DNA of 64,000 nucleotides, taken from positions 3,434,501 to 3,498,500 of the forward strand of contig JALDNG010000041.1 in assembly GCA_024349245.1 (NCBI GenBank). The letters are read 5' to 3'. The first letter of the stretch is position 1. Each line of letters starts with the position of its first letter. A program made the translations under genes and the position numbers. Under the pieces are notes generated by a model. The model saw only the letters and a program-made list of their open reading frames with translations, did not search any database and had not been told where the DNA came from. Shown piece by piece: positions 1-12,500 of the stretch. Source of the DNA: Neodontobutis hainanensis. Taxonomy: Eukaryota; Chordata; Actinopteri; Gobiiformes; Odontobutidae.

Positions 1-560
1 ACTTGAGAACTGATGACTCAGACTTGAGAACTGATGACTCGCAAGTAACGCTCAGCGACAACATCCCACAACCTCTGCCTGTTGCATGTGGTCACAGCGG
101 GATGAGCTGCTCTCATGTAACTCCAGCCTCTAAGTGTGACCAAGAAGTTGAGCCTAAATTAATAAATTTCAAAAATATATGCCCACATAGGCTACAACCT
201 TAATTGATTTGCCACAATCAAAACTTCAAATGTGTTTAAGGAAAAAGGCTTATACAAAACTAAAATGCCAGTCAGTGTGTCAGTTTGGCTCGCACAGTTT
301 TCAGATTTGTAACTCACTTTGGTGACTTGGACTTGACTTGGACCTTTCTTTAGTAACTCGGACTTGTAGGGCAACTAAAGATGATTTGACACAGACTCAA
401 TGGAATTTTTGGAAAAACTCGGACTCGGAGTTGTACTTTAAGTGATGATGACTCGACCCGGACTAGTCTTTTGTGACTTGGACTCGGACTCGAACACTGA
501 CGACTTGAAAGTGACTTGGACACAAAAACTGGTGACTCAACACTACAACACTGCCTTGAG
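1..560. repeat. degenerate GACTTG/GACTCG minisatellite
   Basis: Short units such as gacttgagaactgatgactc, gacttggactcg and cggactcggag recur in imperfect tandem order, densest at 1-45 and 310-520. The array is open at the left edge, so its full length is unknown. Open frames here are by-products of the low-complexity repeat. No gene is visible. Confidence 0.6.
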
Positions 561-1408
561 CTCCTTTCTTTTAAAGTGCACGTTTCCTAGAGTTTTCAAA
601 ACTAAAACGGGAGGCAGAACTAAGGTGTTCTGAGTGTTCTTCCTCTTTTTCAGAGGAAATTGTCCCACTTGCGAAGAATCTAGTCCTATCTGTGTGAGAT
701 CTGGGTCTGTGGGAGTGACTTGATGTATACAATAAATACTAATAACACAGTCTTTTGCACTCAGTTTGTCCCTGAATAGTTCAGAGGCTCATTTAGTATT
801 ATTGAAGGAACAAAATACAGTGGCAAGAAAAAAATATGTGAACCTTTTGGAATTTCATGGTTTTCTGAATAAATTTGTGAATGAATTAATGTGATCTGAT
901 CTTCATCTTCATCAAGGGTATTGATAAACATAATCTGTCTAAAAATAATTACACAAAATGATTCTGATCTTTTATTTCTTTATTGAACACACTCATTTAA
1001 CATTTTAAATTGCAGTGGAAAAAGAAAGTGAACCCTTAGAATTAATAACTGGTTGACCCTTGGCAGCAAGAACCTCAACCAGGTGCTTCCTGTAGCTGTG
1101 GATCAGACCTGCACATCGTTGAGGAGGAGGTTTAGCCCATTCTTCCTGCAGAATGGATTTAGCTCTGTCATATTCTTTGGAAGTCTCTTGTTTATGGCCC
1201 TCTTCAAGTCAATCCATAGCATCTCTATTGGGTTGAGGTCTGGACACACTCCAAAAGAAGGATTTTGTTTTTCTGAAGTCATTCTGCTGTGGACTTGCTC
1301 TGGGGTTTTGGGTTTTTGTCCTGTTGCATCACCTTCTACACAGTTTCAGTTGATGTACAGACATCCTCACATCATTTCTGAAGAATTGTCTGATATACTT
1401 GGGAATTA

Positions 1409-1616
1409 CATTTACATTTATTCATTTAGCCGACGCTTTTATCCAAAGCGACTTACATTGTTCTACAGTAATTACCAGTGTTACAGATACTGGAGGCAAG
1501 GTGGGTTAAGTGTCTTGCCCAAGGACACAACAACAGTTTGAACTATGGGGAGAGCGGGAATCGAACCCCCTACCTTCCAGATGAAGGACGACCGCTCTAC
1601 CCACTGAGCTACTGCC
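1409..1616 (-). mobile_element. tRNA-derived SINE, family A, nested in the Tc1 copy
   Basis: Read on the minus strand, it opens with a tRNA-like head near 1616: an A-box-like tagctcagtgggtag and a B-box-like ggttcgattcccg. It ends in the widespread fish motif whose plus-strand form is ttatccaaagcgacttacat. GAATT flanks it at 1404-1408 and 1617-1621, a short probable target duplication. It splits the transposase remnant: the sequence on either side joins in the same order as in the related Tc1 copy at 57.0 kb. Confidence 0.8.
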
Positions 1617-1686
1617 GAATTCATCTTCTCTTTAATGATTGAAGCTGGCCAGGCCCTGATGCAGCAAAACAGGCCCAAATCATGAT

Positions 1687-1901
1687 TTACATTTGCATTT
1701 ATTCATTTAGCTGACACTTTTATCCAAAGCGACTTACATTGTTCTACAGTAATTACCAGTGTTACAGCCACTGGAGGCAAGGTGGGTTAAGTGTCTTGCC
1801 CAAGGACACAACAGCAGTATGAACTGTGGGGAGAGTAAGAATTGAACCGCCTACCTTCCGGTTGAAGGACGACCGCTCTACCCACTGAGCTACTGCCGCC
1901 T
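1687..1901 (-). mobile_element. second family A SINE nested in the same Tc1 copy
   Basis: It is closely similar to the copy at 1409-1616, with the same tRNA-like head (near 1900) and the same tccaaagcgacttacat tail. ATGAT occurs on both sides (1682-1686 and 1902-1906), a likely short target duplication. The copies differ by point changes and lie about 70 bases apart, separated by transposase remnant. They are therefore two independent insertions, not a tandem duplication. Confidence 0.8.
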
Positions 1902-1998
1902 ATGATGTTTCCTTCACTAGACTTTACAGTTGGGAGGATGTTTTCATGATGATATTTTCATATATGATAGGTCCTTTCTACTCCAGATGTAGCGCTGT

Positions 1999-2540
1999 GT
2001 GTTTTTTTTTTTTACAAATGGTTCAATCTTAGTTTCATCAGTCCACAAAACATTTTGCCAATACCGCTGTGGAGTATCAATGTGCTCTTTTGCAAACTTC
2101 AGGCGTGCAGCAGTGTTTTTTTTTTTAGTAAGCAGTGGCTTCCTTCGTGCTCTCCTGCCGTGGATACTCTGCTTGTTTATTGTTCAGTGTTTTACGTGTT
2201 GTAGACTCATGAACACAGATGTTAGGTTAGGGGTTGTTTCTTTACCTCATTGATGAGTCTTTGTTGTGCTCTTGGTGTCATTTCGACTTTTTAGAAGAGC
2301 ATTTCCGTAACTGTAGACTGGTGAATTTCTAAAGTCTTTGGAAAAACTTTGTAGCCCTTTCCAGCATTCTGTAAAGTGACTATTCTTGATCGTAGCTCTC
2401 CTGAAAACTCTTTTTGGCGAAGCATGACTCACATAAGCTTGTTCTTCTTGTGCAGAGCAAACTCCAAATGTTTGAGGGTTTTTTTTCACAATAAAGTAAA
2501 AATAGCTAAAAGTTAAAGTAGCTGTAGGCCACACCTCCAA
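1999..2540 (-). pseudogene. Tc1-like transposase remnant
   Basis: On the minus strand, short open stretches separated by frameshifts resemble the N-terminal part of the intact-looking copy at 56480-56764; both contain the residues SHASPKR followed by AT-IK. This is the helix-turn-helix DNA-binding end of a Tc1 transposase. The frame is broken repeatedly and catalytic regions are missing or interrupted, so no product is expected. Confidence 0.7.
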
Positions 2541-2928
2541 ACAAGACGGCAGGTGTGCTAAAACCTGACTCCAATGAGCTTAACTCAAGGGTTCACTTTA
2601 TTTTTCCCCAAGCACTATGAGGTATTTGGGTTGTTATCAATAAAAAAATGTTGTGTAATTATTTTTAGACACATTATGTTTGTCAATACCCTTGACTTAG
2701 ATGAAGATCATATCACATAAGAAGACAGATTTATTCAGAAAACCATGAAATTCCAAAAGGTTTACATACCTTTTCTTGCCACTGTAGGTCCAGTGATGTA
2801 TCCATTCGCCTAATGAAAAAGTCAATTGTAGGTAAATTTGTACTATTTCAATTTTGTCTTTCATCCAAATGTGTGCAAATTTACTTGAAAGATGTTTGAA
2901 AATTGTTTGTTAATGCCATACCTAGTTG

Positions 2929-3336
2929 CAGAGGTGGGTAGAGTAACCTAAAATTGTACTGAAGTAAGACTAGTGTTATTTAGAAGTAGAAGTAAAAAGT
3001 AGTCATCCAAAAAACTCATGTAAAAGTAAAAAATGTCTTTTACAACAAAAAAAAATTAACAAGAATGTAATCAGACAGAAGTATAAAATATAGTGCATTT
3101 TTTTGGTATTTCTAAACAATAAAATAAGAAATGAGTAACATCTTTACAAAAGAACAAACATTTCTGCCTTTACAGTTTGTAAGCGGCAGATCTCTGACAA
3201 AAATAAAGCACAGAATGTGTAGAATAAATGGTCAAAGAAAAAGTAACGGGTGCAGTAAAACTACTCTTGGAATCAATATTTAGAGTTATTTAATTAAATG
3301 TAACAAAGTAAATGTACCTTATTACTACAGCCTCTG
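2929..3336. mobile_element. probable non-autonomous hAT-like element
   Basis: The left end CAGAGGTGGGTAGAGTAAC is a common terminus of fish non-autonomous hAT-type repeats, followed by AAGTA-rich internal sequence typical of them. The right end (about 3320-3336) reads tactacagcctctg, an imperfect complement of the left end. It has no coding capacity. Boundaries are approximate and no clean 8-bp duplication was seen. Confidence 0.5.
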
Positions 3337-4169
3337 CCTTGTCTTCTTAAACAAACAGGCAGAAGTGAAAACATAGTCAAGTCTTTCATGACAATGGTTG
3401 TTTCTTCTCATGTGTGTCTCCTGTCTACATTGTTGCACCACTCTTTAATATGAAACAGAACAGTGTATCATTTTCTTACCATAAACATCATTGATATTAC
3501 ACTCATTTACCAGAAACGATGGAGGTACTTACAAAATCACTCAGGAATCAAACTTTCTTTGAAAATTTTTTGGTTTGTCGGTGGTTTATTGTTTTTGTTG
3601 GCTTTTTTACACACGTTTTTGCAACATAATCTCTGGGAGAGAGTCCAACTCACGTCATCTGTCTTGACGATTGTGAAACACTCAAATCCAAACACATATT
3701 GTGCAAACTTTAACTGTGGCACAAAATAAACTTCACCTCTCAACCCACTTGGCTTCACGTGTCTCCAGTTTCCTGTAATGTGTCGGTAATGCTTTTAGAG
3801 TCACAGCAGCATGGATCATTTGATTTCACTTTAGACTCACACTGAGCTGGCTCCTGTGCAAACATGCCCCCCCTCTAGACTCAGAACAGCCATCTGGCTT
3901 TCTGTACAACCAAGTATAGCCACTAGATGGAGCATGTGCGCTTTATAACAGGCCTCTCCATCCGTTTTTGTTTCGACTCAAACCAGATTATATGCACTGT
4001 AGGTTAATTGAGAAACTTTCTTCTGGTATTACAGCGGTTCCTAACCTTTTTAAGGTCAAGGGCGACTGTGAAAATCAAGACAGCTTCTGACCTTCTTCTA
4101 ACCCGTTTTTATCTAGAGCATCTAGTAATGTTGGTACCAGTAACCAATCAACGTTAACCTCGGCTTCAT
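3337..4169. other. no feature recognised
   Basis: AT-rich intergenic DNA with short open frames that show no protein-like composition or splice context. At about 4034 a short stretch (cagcggttcctaaccttttt) resembles the start of an old dispersed repeat, but its boundaries cannot be set. Confidence 0.4.
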
Positions 4170-4490
4170 GTAATGGATTGGTTTTATATAGCACGTTTTC
4201 AAGGCTCTCAAAGCGCTTTGCAGAGTCCATTATTTATTCACTCCACAGTCACACACTGGTGGTGGAGACGTGGCAGCCAATTTGCGCCTACAGACTCTCC
4301 AACCTCCAAACATTCACACACATTCTCACAAATTCATACACATTCATACACCAGAGCGGTGGCACTGGAATCAAGGTGGGTTAAGTGTCTTGCCCAAAGA
4401 CACAACAAGAGTGAACTGTGGGGAGAGTGGGAATTGAACCGCCTACCTTCCGGTTGAAGGACGACTGCTCTGAGCTACTGCCACCCAGAT
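4170..4490 (-). mobile_element. tRNA-headed SINE with a different tail
   Basis: The minus-strand head near 4440-4490 (tagctcagagcagtcgtcc, then ggttcaattcccac) and the inner gtgtcttgcccaaagacac block match the family A SINEs at 1409 and 1687. The 3' part differs: its plus-strand form reads ttttatatagcacgttttcaa and then caaagcgctttgcag. This looks like a sister subfamily with a shared head and an exchanged tail. Confidence 0.65.
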
Positions 4491-4495
4491 TCATG

Positions 4496-5879
4496 TGATG
4501 CTAAGCTACATAATCAGCAGTAGGTGCAATTTTTGTGTACTTTTTAAATGTTTGGAACCAGTGTGGTGGCAATAATATGCTATTAAACCTAGCATCGTGT
4601 CACAGTGCAGATTTAAATGGTTGAAACGTTAAAGTGAACCAAAGCCAAAGTAGAACACACACTGATGACAAACCTATCACTGCTTCATCCACAGGCTTCC
4701 CAGATTTCTGAAAGGCTCTGCCCAGACATTGAGGAGATAGGACTAATGAATATTATATATGTACAGTTAACCATAACTCAACAGCTAGATTAAACCAACA
4801 CTAAGTCTCTTCAGGGTTTGTGCAAAGGAAACGGTGTCCGCAACAATACTGCGACAAACTCACCTTGGATTTCAATGTTTCTCTTAACCTTTGTTCTCTG
4901 TTGGTTGACGGTTCTGTGTACATTTTTCTTTGACAGTTTGAGGACGCTGCACACATACTCAAATTTCTTCATGCCATTAAGCAAAAAAACAAGGTGTTTC
5001 ATCAAAGCTGCAAAAGACTGACATTTAGGGACCTCAGTGTTTCCTTTTGTTACATGAGAACTATGGAAACACACACGTGTGGCAAAAATCTAAACAAAAA
5101 GTATTCTTAAATCAGTCAAATGTGGCTCTTCATTAAAGCCATTTGTTTATGTTGTTATGTGAATTAATGCACAGACTTGGAGGTGTGCATTGCGTTTTAG
5201 TGTTGGCTCTGTCCCAGAGTTGACGCTATCTGTGACTGTTCGGTTTCTTTCAGACGAGGAGCTGGGTTTGAAGATGAATGGCCTCAGGCTGGGCCCCTGC
5301 AAACACAAAATGCCTCTGTGGCAGAGCGGCTAGAGTCAGCAGGATGTGGATATTACTCTGTTCGTGACAGGTCCAGACGGGACAGCAAGCTCATCCACGC
5401 GTCCCACTAAACGCTGACACAAGACCAATAGCATTCACACTGAAATCCTCGAGGGCTTTTCAAATGTCTGTAGTCTGTCACTGTAACAGAATTCATATGC
5501 TTTCTGGATGTAGACAGAATATAGATAATCATGTCAGGGCCAAACTGTTCGCAGGTTTATACAGTTCCACTTTTTGAAATGGGAGACTTTTACATATTTA
5601 TGAAAGAAGTGTGAGTCACAGAGGTTTGACACCAGATAAAGTCACATTATTCTTACTAAGGCACTTGTACTGTAGATGTCCCAAACTACAGTACATACTA
5701 TACACACACACTTTATCACTATAAGGTCACTCTGACAGTTAGGTCACCACAAAACACAGCACTCATAAACAAAAGAATTTGAAATTATAGAACAGCTTCT
5801 AGTTTCTGAAATCCGAGATGTACTTTTTTATAACATTTTGTGGTGACTCGATCTTAAGGGAATTTATAACTAGGATCGT
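4496..5879. other. no feature recognised
   Basis: Intergenic sequence on the 3' side of lrrc75b. I found no exon-like open frame with splice sites, no RNA gene and no clear repeat boundary. The short open frames on both strands look like chance. Confidence 0.4.
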
Positions 5880-6345
5880 TGCAATGGTCCTGGGGTGGTC
5901 TTCATGTGTTCCTGGTCTAAATGTGATTTTGGAACTAGTTTAGGTCGGTCTATGTCTAGTTTTGTCTTGGGTCTGGTACTGGCCTTTGTCTTGTCCTGAA
6001 CTTGGTCTTGTTCTGGTTTTGGTTCAGTCCTGGTCTTGGTCTGAACTTGGCCTGGTATGGTCTAGGTTTTGGTCTATGTTCTGGCCTTGGTCTGGTTTAG
6101 ACCTGGTCTCAGTATGGATGCATTCTGGGTCTGTCCAGGTCTTGGCCTTAGTCTGGTTGTGATCCGGGTTTTGGTCCCGGTCTGGTCTAGGTCGGGATCT
6201 GTTCCTGGTCTGGATCTGGTCCTAGTATGATATTGGTCAGGTTTTGATCCTGGACTTGGTATATGGTCTTGGTACTGGTTTAGTCCTGGTCTAGGTGTGG
6301 TCTTGACTGGATCTGGTCTTGTCTTGGATCTAGTCTTAGGCAAAC
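5880..6345. repeat. degenerate TGGTCTTGG-type minisatellite
   Basis: Units such as ggtctggtactgg, cttggtcttgttctgg and tcctggtctaggt recur in imperfect tandem for about 460 bases. The strong strand asymmetry (G and T on plus) produces long open frames on both strands, rich in W/S/G/L on plus and in R/P/D/T on minus. These are translation artefacts of the repeat. Confidence 0.75.
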
Positions 6346-8547
6346 CAAAGTGTCTTTTATTAAAGAGAGGGACTGGAACACAATCTTCTGACAATGGGAC
6401 TCACTCTATTAATGGAGCTCAACACTGAACATGTTTAGAAGCGTTAACGGCACGAGGCTCTGCTGAACGCGTGGATTTAAGACTTATGTCGTTTTGATGA
6501 AAGCGTCACATGTAATAATTCTGTGTCTGAGCAGATTTATGAGTCAAGGTCAACATGAGTTAATAGCGTACGAGTTAATGGGGGGAGATGGAGTGACATT
6601 CTGGGACTGTTGATGCTCTAATTCAAATTTGTTCCATTTTCTAATAGAGATCAAAAATCTGTATGTTTTTAATATATAATATGTTTACATGAGTAAAATT
6701 AGTGAAACTAAAAAGGGCACACTCTGGCAACGGCCTTAAAGTGAGGAAAACCAAAAAAGTTTAACATTATTACACTGCGACAATGGAAGAACCGTAAAAG
6801 TTACAAAAATATTTAGCAGGATTTTGCATAAGATCCATAAAAAAAAATATTGGAAAAAACATACAACTTAAAAACATAAAAATTACAAAATCTATAAAAG
6901 GCATAACAACTATGCAACCACCTAATAAAGACGCACAAGAACAACAGGTGAGTGCATTTACTATATGTCGCCCACAGGTCAGGTGTGTGTATTACATGGT
7001 TACAATTGATTATGGAAAGACAACTGAGTCATATCATCTTTATTTAGGAAGTGACAGCAGGCAGATATGACTTTGACTCTAAATATTGATTAAAAAGGAA
7101 TTTACAAATGATTTTTATGAATTGGAGAGAGGTTGACCATATGTCAAACTGATGTTTATGTAAATGTATATGTTTATGTGTGTAATTACTCACAATGTTC
7201 ATTTTAAGACAGTAACAGCCCATAAAAAAATCAAAGCATGTGCTTTCAGGGATGTAGTCATCCTTAAAGTGCAAATGAGTAAACACTTCATTTCTGCCAT
7301 CAAAGGTAGGGATTTAATCTGAACGGCCATAGCCATGCACTAATTACACTCCCAGAAACCAAAACACAAATGTCCTCTCTTCGCCCGTGAACACAGTCCC
7401 CAGATTTCTGATTGTGTTTGGCGCTTACTGCAGGTGAACACATGCTTTCTGCCTCTGGGGTTGCTGCACTGCAGAGAACAGTCATGCCCACTTAATAAAG
7501 AACAATACAAAAACATAAAAATACGTAATAAGAAATGGTTGCAGTTAATCCATGCGACAAAAACACACATGTGCACACTGTCAGAGCATGAAGGAGGAAA
7601 AACATTTGGATCACCGTCAGTCCTTGCTTTGAACAGAGCGAGCATTTCTTTCTGTTGCTTCTGGTGGGATCTATAAATAGATGTAATCATAAAAGACTGG
7701 AAACATTATCTGGGGCTAGTCCTATTGGCTAAGAAAAATAGATCCTGTGTTCCCCATCTGGGTCTGAAGGAGTCTCGAGCTGCGGTGATTGGCCCATCTC
7801 TATTTCTCGCCAAAACATTGTCTGTGTGGCTCAGGCTTTCCTGCTGTCTCGGTTTAGTAACACTGTCCATATTGAGGGAGATTCCTTTTAAAATATAAAT
7901 TATCTGCAATGATGATACAACACATATCAACTGTAGGGCTGCCCTTGTAGAAAATGATGAGATCCGCTTCAGTCGGTTATGGCCAGAAGGCAGGAAAATT
8001 ATTCAAACTCATCATGCTAAAAATGTACATTATCATTTCCACTGCGGTGTATGAATTAATTACTAATGTATTGGGTCAAGTGAGACTGTCAATTGTTAGC
8101 CACTTAATTCACAGCAACATTAGACACCAAAGTGCTTACAACACAATTTTGAATAAAAAGGAGTAGGCAGTTTTATTAACAGTCTCACACCTTTTGCCCC
8201 AGCTCTGAATCTGCACTGACCAGTGATCCAGGAGGCACTATACTGCTGTTAACTCAAAATCTTAATTGTTTCTCAGTTCAGAGAATTTCTGGCAGTTGAT
8301 CTTAAGACACCTGAATCAATATGAACAAGAATTATTGTCCAAATATATATACCAGCAGTGGGGCGGATTTTACATTAGGGTCTAAGGGGAAAAGCCTAAA
8401 AGTATCACAACTGGTATATGTGTGTAATTCATTTGACTATTAGTCAGTAGGGCAGACATCACATACATCACAGTAAGAAGTCGCTAAAATTAAACAGGTC
8501 AATCCACTGTGGGCAGGCTGTTCACAGAAATAATATGCCCATTCTAG
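6346..8547. other. no feature recognised
   Basis: About 2.2 kb of AT-rich intergenic sequence downstream of lrrc75b. Short open frames exist on both strands, but none is protein-like or flanked by convincing splice sites. Confidence 0.4.
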
Positions 8548-8553
8548 TTTATT
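8548..8553 (-). terminator. candidate polyadenylation signal of lrrc75b
   Basis: TTTATT on plus is AATAAA on the transcribed strand, about 375 bases past the lrrc75b stop codon. That is a reasonable 3'-UTR length, but other signals further along (for example near 8170) are possible, and no transcript end can be seen from sequence alone. Confidence 0.4.
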
Positions 8554-8927
8554 ACCCATAATGCAGGCAGTTGACAGCCCCTATCTAAACAGCTAAAGTG
8601 GCCCTTATGCAAAGGCACTTATCCCCAAGCTGCTGCAGTGGAGCTGCTCAGAGACAGAAACTGACAGATTCATTTAAAAACATAAATCACTGGAAACGTC
8701 CGATATCCCTGGATAAACAAACAAAGTTCATAAATAAAAATTTGCTGTCAGGAGAAGTACAGCTCAGACTGAAGTGCGGCAGGGTTTTGAAGTCAGGGCA
8801 TCCGCAGACCACACAGTTATACGTTTGAAAGTTATTTTGAGCGATGCTGGGGTCACTGTGAGCATCATGTCCCACACCAGCTCAGGGAAGTGAGAGCCTG
8901 GCAGTCAGCGCAAACAGCTGGGGGCGA

Positions 8928-9528
8928 TCACCTCCCACTAAAGTGCACTGGTACATTTTTTGACACTCGGTTCTGTCGAAGCCCCCAGGCGTGCAACTCC
9001 AGCTTGTCTTCTTCCTCCGCGTCTCGGTCGTCCTCTTCTGCTTCCTCGTACAAACTGGGTTCCTCCACTGAGGTCTCCATGTTCGGGGTGAAGCTGCTGA
9101 ATGTCTGCACCTCGCTGTATTCATAAATTGTGGGCAGGCTGCTGCGTAAACCAAATCTGCGTCGTAAAGCTACGAGCAACGGCTGAGGGACAGTGTATAT
9201 GTCCACGTTGTTGCCCAAATCCACCCAGGCCAAGCAGGGGAACTTCTTAGGGTCCTTTACAGTGTCAGTCAGGTCTTTGAGGATGGCCACTGTGAGGCGG
9301 TTGCCGTTAATGGCGAGGATGGTTAGTTTTGCCATGCAGCTGAGGGAGGGCAACAGGAGTCGTAAACTGTCGTCCAGAAGCTCCGTGAAGCTTAGATCGA
9401 CGGCTGACACAGAGTCACTGCTGCTCTGGAGGTAAAGAGCCACGCGATGGATGTCCCGTCCCGACAGAGGGATGCCTGACAGGTTCAACACGTCGCCAGA
9501 AAGTTTCTTCTTCAGAGTAGTTTTCAAA
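8928..9528 (-). CDS. lrrc75b: lrrc75b coding exon 4 (last)
   Basis: 601 bases including the stop: acceptor gtgttttttcag, then TTTGAAAACT. It encodes residues 178-377: the leucine-rich repeat region, the LAWVDLGNNVDI repeat, the PQPLL and LPTIYEY segments, and an acidic Glu/Asp-rich tail longer than in the human protein. Long terminal exons of this kind are usual in the family. Confidence 0.95.
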
Positions 9529-12500
9529 CTGAAAAAACACAGCACAGTTAGGTCAGTTAACTGTGCAGTATAAGAAGTAGGTTAATCCCTCAGCTTTCCA
9601 AAAGACAAATGATCTTTACTTCATGATAGAGTAGTTATTGATTTAAGAGCAATTGTAATGGGGTGCCACAATGTCCCAAAAGTACACAGAACTGTGAGGT
9701 ATGCAAAAAGAAACAGCAGCCAGATGAGTGTTGCAATCAATAATGTAAAGAGAGAATTTGCATTTAAATGTGTCTCGCTCCAAGTCCCTTAAGCAACCAA
9801 CTCTGTCTCTTGGGCTGAATGTCATCCACCGAAATGCACCAGCTGTTTTTTGAGATTCAAGTGTCACTTCTTTTCAGAAAAAACACTTCAAGCTGTTGCC
9901 AAGAACAACGACAACCATCAAACTGCAAAGGATAGTATGCAAGTACTGCAAAGAGAAATAAGAAAGAAAAGTATAAAGAAATAATTCTGCCATCCTTTCA
10001 CTGATAATCGGGCACTAATATGTTTTGAATTTGATTAAAAGAAATGTGAAAACACTTACAGTAGATTGTCTGTAAATAAAGTAAAGAGACATTTAGAAGG
10101 TTCAAAAGAATGAGGAAAGAGTAAATGTAGGGTATGTATGTAATGTAGGTTTAGTTTGGAAAGCTGTATATGTTTTATATAAATAATGACAGGAACTGTA
10201 GAGAGCTATTGATGATTCATTCAAAGTATACAAGCCAGTCACATCCAGTGGTTTTCTACGTTTCTAAAAAAGACCCTCTATGACATGGTTACATTACGAG
10301 GCTTTGAGCCTTTTCCAGTTTATGCAAACGTGACCAATTATACTGTTCTGCCTCAATACATCACAAGGTACTAAATGTCACTTTTTAGAAGTTTTTAAAT
10401 TGTGCTGAAAACATTAAAGCTATTATGATGATACAGCCATCGAGTGGGCTAATTTTATGTCTAGGCTTTTAACTTGGGCACAAAAAAGAAGAATGCGCAC
10501 AGCTATAGAAAGTGGAGTAGGTGAAGTTAAAAGCTTGAGGCTGACAATGTATTTCAGTCTGAACAAGTTGAGCAACAGGTGTGAGAGGCAACATTCGCAC
10601 CTGTCACATTGTGTTATTGTATCTGCGAAGCCACTTTTCTCTCTGAAATGTTCCTTCTTTAAGCCAATGTGGTTCAAAATGCATATGGGAGCTTTAAGTA
10701 AGCCACACACGTGACTGGACTGTGGGAATTCTTGAACCTCATGGCAAGTGTTTGAAGCTTTTGTTTTCTGATTGCTGTTTGGATGAAGAAATGACGCCTG
10801 CCAAACAAATGAGGTGAAAGTGCAACCTACAAGATGTTATTGTGCTTGATTTCGTGGAGAGAGTTTAAATTACGTTGGGTTTTACAGCTTAAATGTACCT
10901 GAGTAATTTAATCAGATGGATTAGACATTTTCTTTAACAATGTTGTATGGTTTTACTTTTTGTCCTGTTTCCTGTGACAAATCCAGGACTTCTCCCTGCA
11001 TCTCCCCCTCTGTGCTGTGCCTGGTCGTCTCATAAATCGATCTCTTTCTGCTCGCTTAAGGAAAAGAAAAGATCTGTAGTACATCAGGTTGTGATTCACT
11101 ACATTATTGATTCCCAGGAGCAGCCAATAATTCATCTCTCCCTCCTTCATATCCTCACTCCTGCGCACACTTTTATCCGTTTCTCTACAATCTCACTGCG
11201 GCTTCTACTAAATTTAGTCTGCACTGTCTGTATTGTTTGTTTTTGTGTGTCCTTTTTGTGAAAGGGCATTTTAAATTCACATCTGGCCGCCGGAGCTGCA
11301 CAAATGTAAATATCAGGTAATTTTTCATGTGGCACTACTTCCTGTGTTTACTAATCTCCATTCAACCACAGCACAACAAATACTGCTATACATATTTATA
11401 AAGGCCTTTCTACAATAAGTTACAGTCGGTTCTGCAATTTTTCATCTTGTGGCCAGTACCTCCTTCAAGAAATCGCCGAGGGTCAAGAGATGATGAAGCA
11501 CAAGAAAACACAATATTTTCTCCAAATCTATCATGAAGACTAACACGTCTGAATGTTCATATTAACACCAAAACAACACTTCATTTCACATTTTAAGAAG
11601 TTGTAAACACTTGTTTTTTTTGTTTTTTTTATGTTTAATAGTTTGTTTTTTATCTCAACCAATAACTATTGACTAATGTACTTTCATCAGATTTTAAGAT
11701 TTTTATTATATATTCATATACTATAAAGAAACACATAAATGCTATATCCCTTTCTGCTCGATATTAACTCATATCACAACTTATCCAAGATAATTGGAGT
11801 TTGAGTTTGCACAATAATGATGATGATGATGCAGAAGCTAACCTCTCTGGTGTTTTTTTTTTTATTATATTCTATGTTACTAACTGTACTGCATTACATG
11901 TGTTGTGGGTGTGGCTGACTTTCCTGCAGCAGGAGAGACTCACCTGTTTCCTATCTCCATAATCTGTCTACAACAGCCTGGCTCTCACACCCCCAGGTTG
12001 CCAGATAATTCTGTCTCATGCAGTTGTGCTTGTGCGACAGGTCTTCATATATTGATTGTAGAATCTTTTGCACCCTTTTTTGGACCTACTTGTGTTTTCC
12101 TCTGTGTTCAGGACCACCTCTCTGCTCCCTGCCACTACAGCATGTCTTTTGTTGAAATAAAGTCTTGATCTGAACCATTTCTCTGTCTCTGCTTTGGGTA
12201 GTTTATCGACATGTGTGTGCTGTCAGTGGCTGGGTACTGAACATTACTGAGGCTCAATATTAGGGGTGTAATGGTACACCAATGCCACGGTTCGGTTCAG
12301 ATCACGGTTTTGGAGTCACGGTTCGGTTCGGTTCTGTTTGGTGTGGGGGCAGGGTTCATTGCAGGGCACCAGCAATAATAACACTAGATTCACTTTAACT
12401 TAATAAAAACAACAACAATAATTTAACTTATTAACTTTATCTTTATTTACTTCTTTTTATACATTGGCTTCACGTTTTCTTTAGAGCAGTTAGCACACCT

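Larger units (their letters stand above)
816..2786 (-). mobile_element. decayed Tc1-like DNA transposon with two nested SINEs
   Basis: Both ends carry long inverted repeats beginning TACAGTGGCAAGAAA: forward at 816, and its complement ending at 2786. The outer 150 or so bases match each other closely, and each end has the TA dinucleotide expected of Tc1/mariner insertion. Between them lie minus-strand remnants of a Tc1-family transposase, broken by frameshifts and stops; the best remnant is about 2250-2540, with more near 1050-1400 and 1618-1680. A second, shorter copy of the same family lies at 56392. Two SINEs sit inside the old transposase (1409-1616 and 1687-1901), so the element is long inactive. 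Confidence 0.85.

Noticed and set aside
1545..1616. tRNA-like sequence with A-box and B-box motifs
   Set aside because: It is the head of a SINE, continuous with a SINE body and tail, and is repeated at 1830-1900, 4440-4490 and 63617; it does not fold as a complete tRNA and is not an independent tRNA gene.
5962..6394. Overlapping open frames on both strands (W/S/L-rich and R/P/T-rich)
   Set aside because: Both are produced by the degenerate TGGTCTTGG minisatellite.
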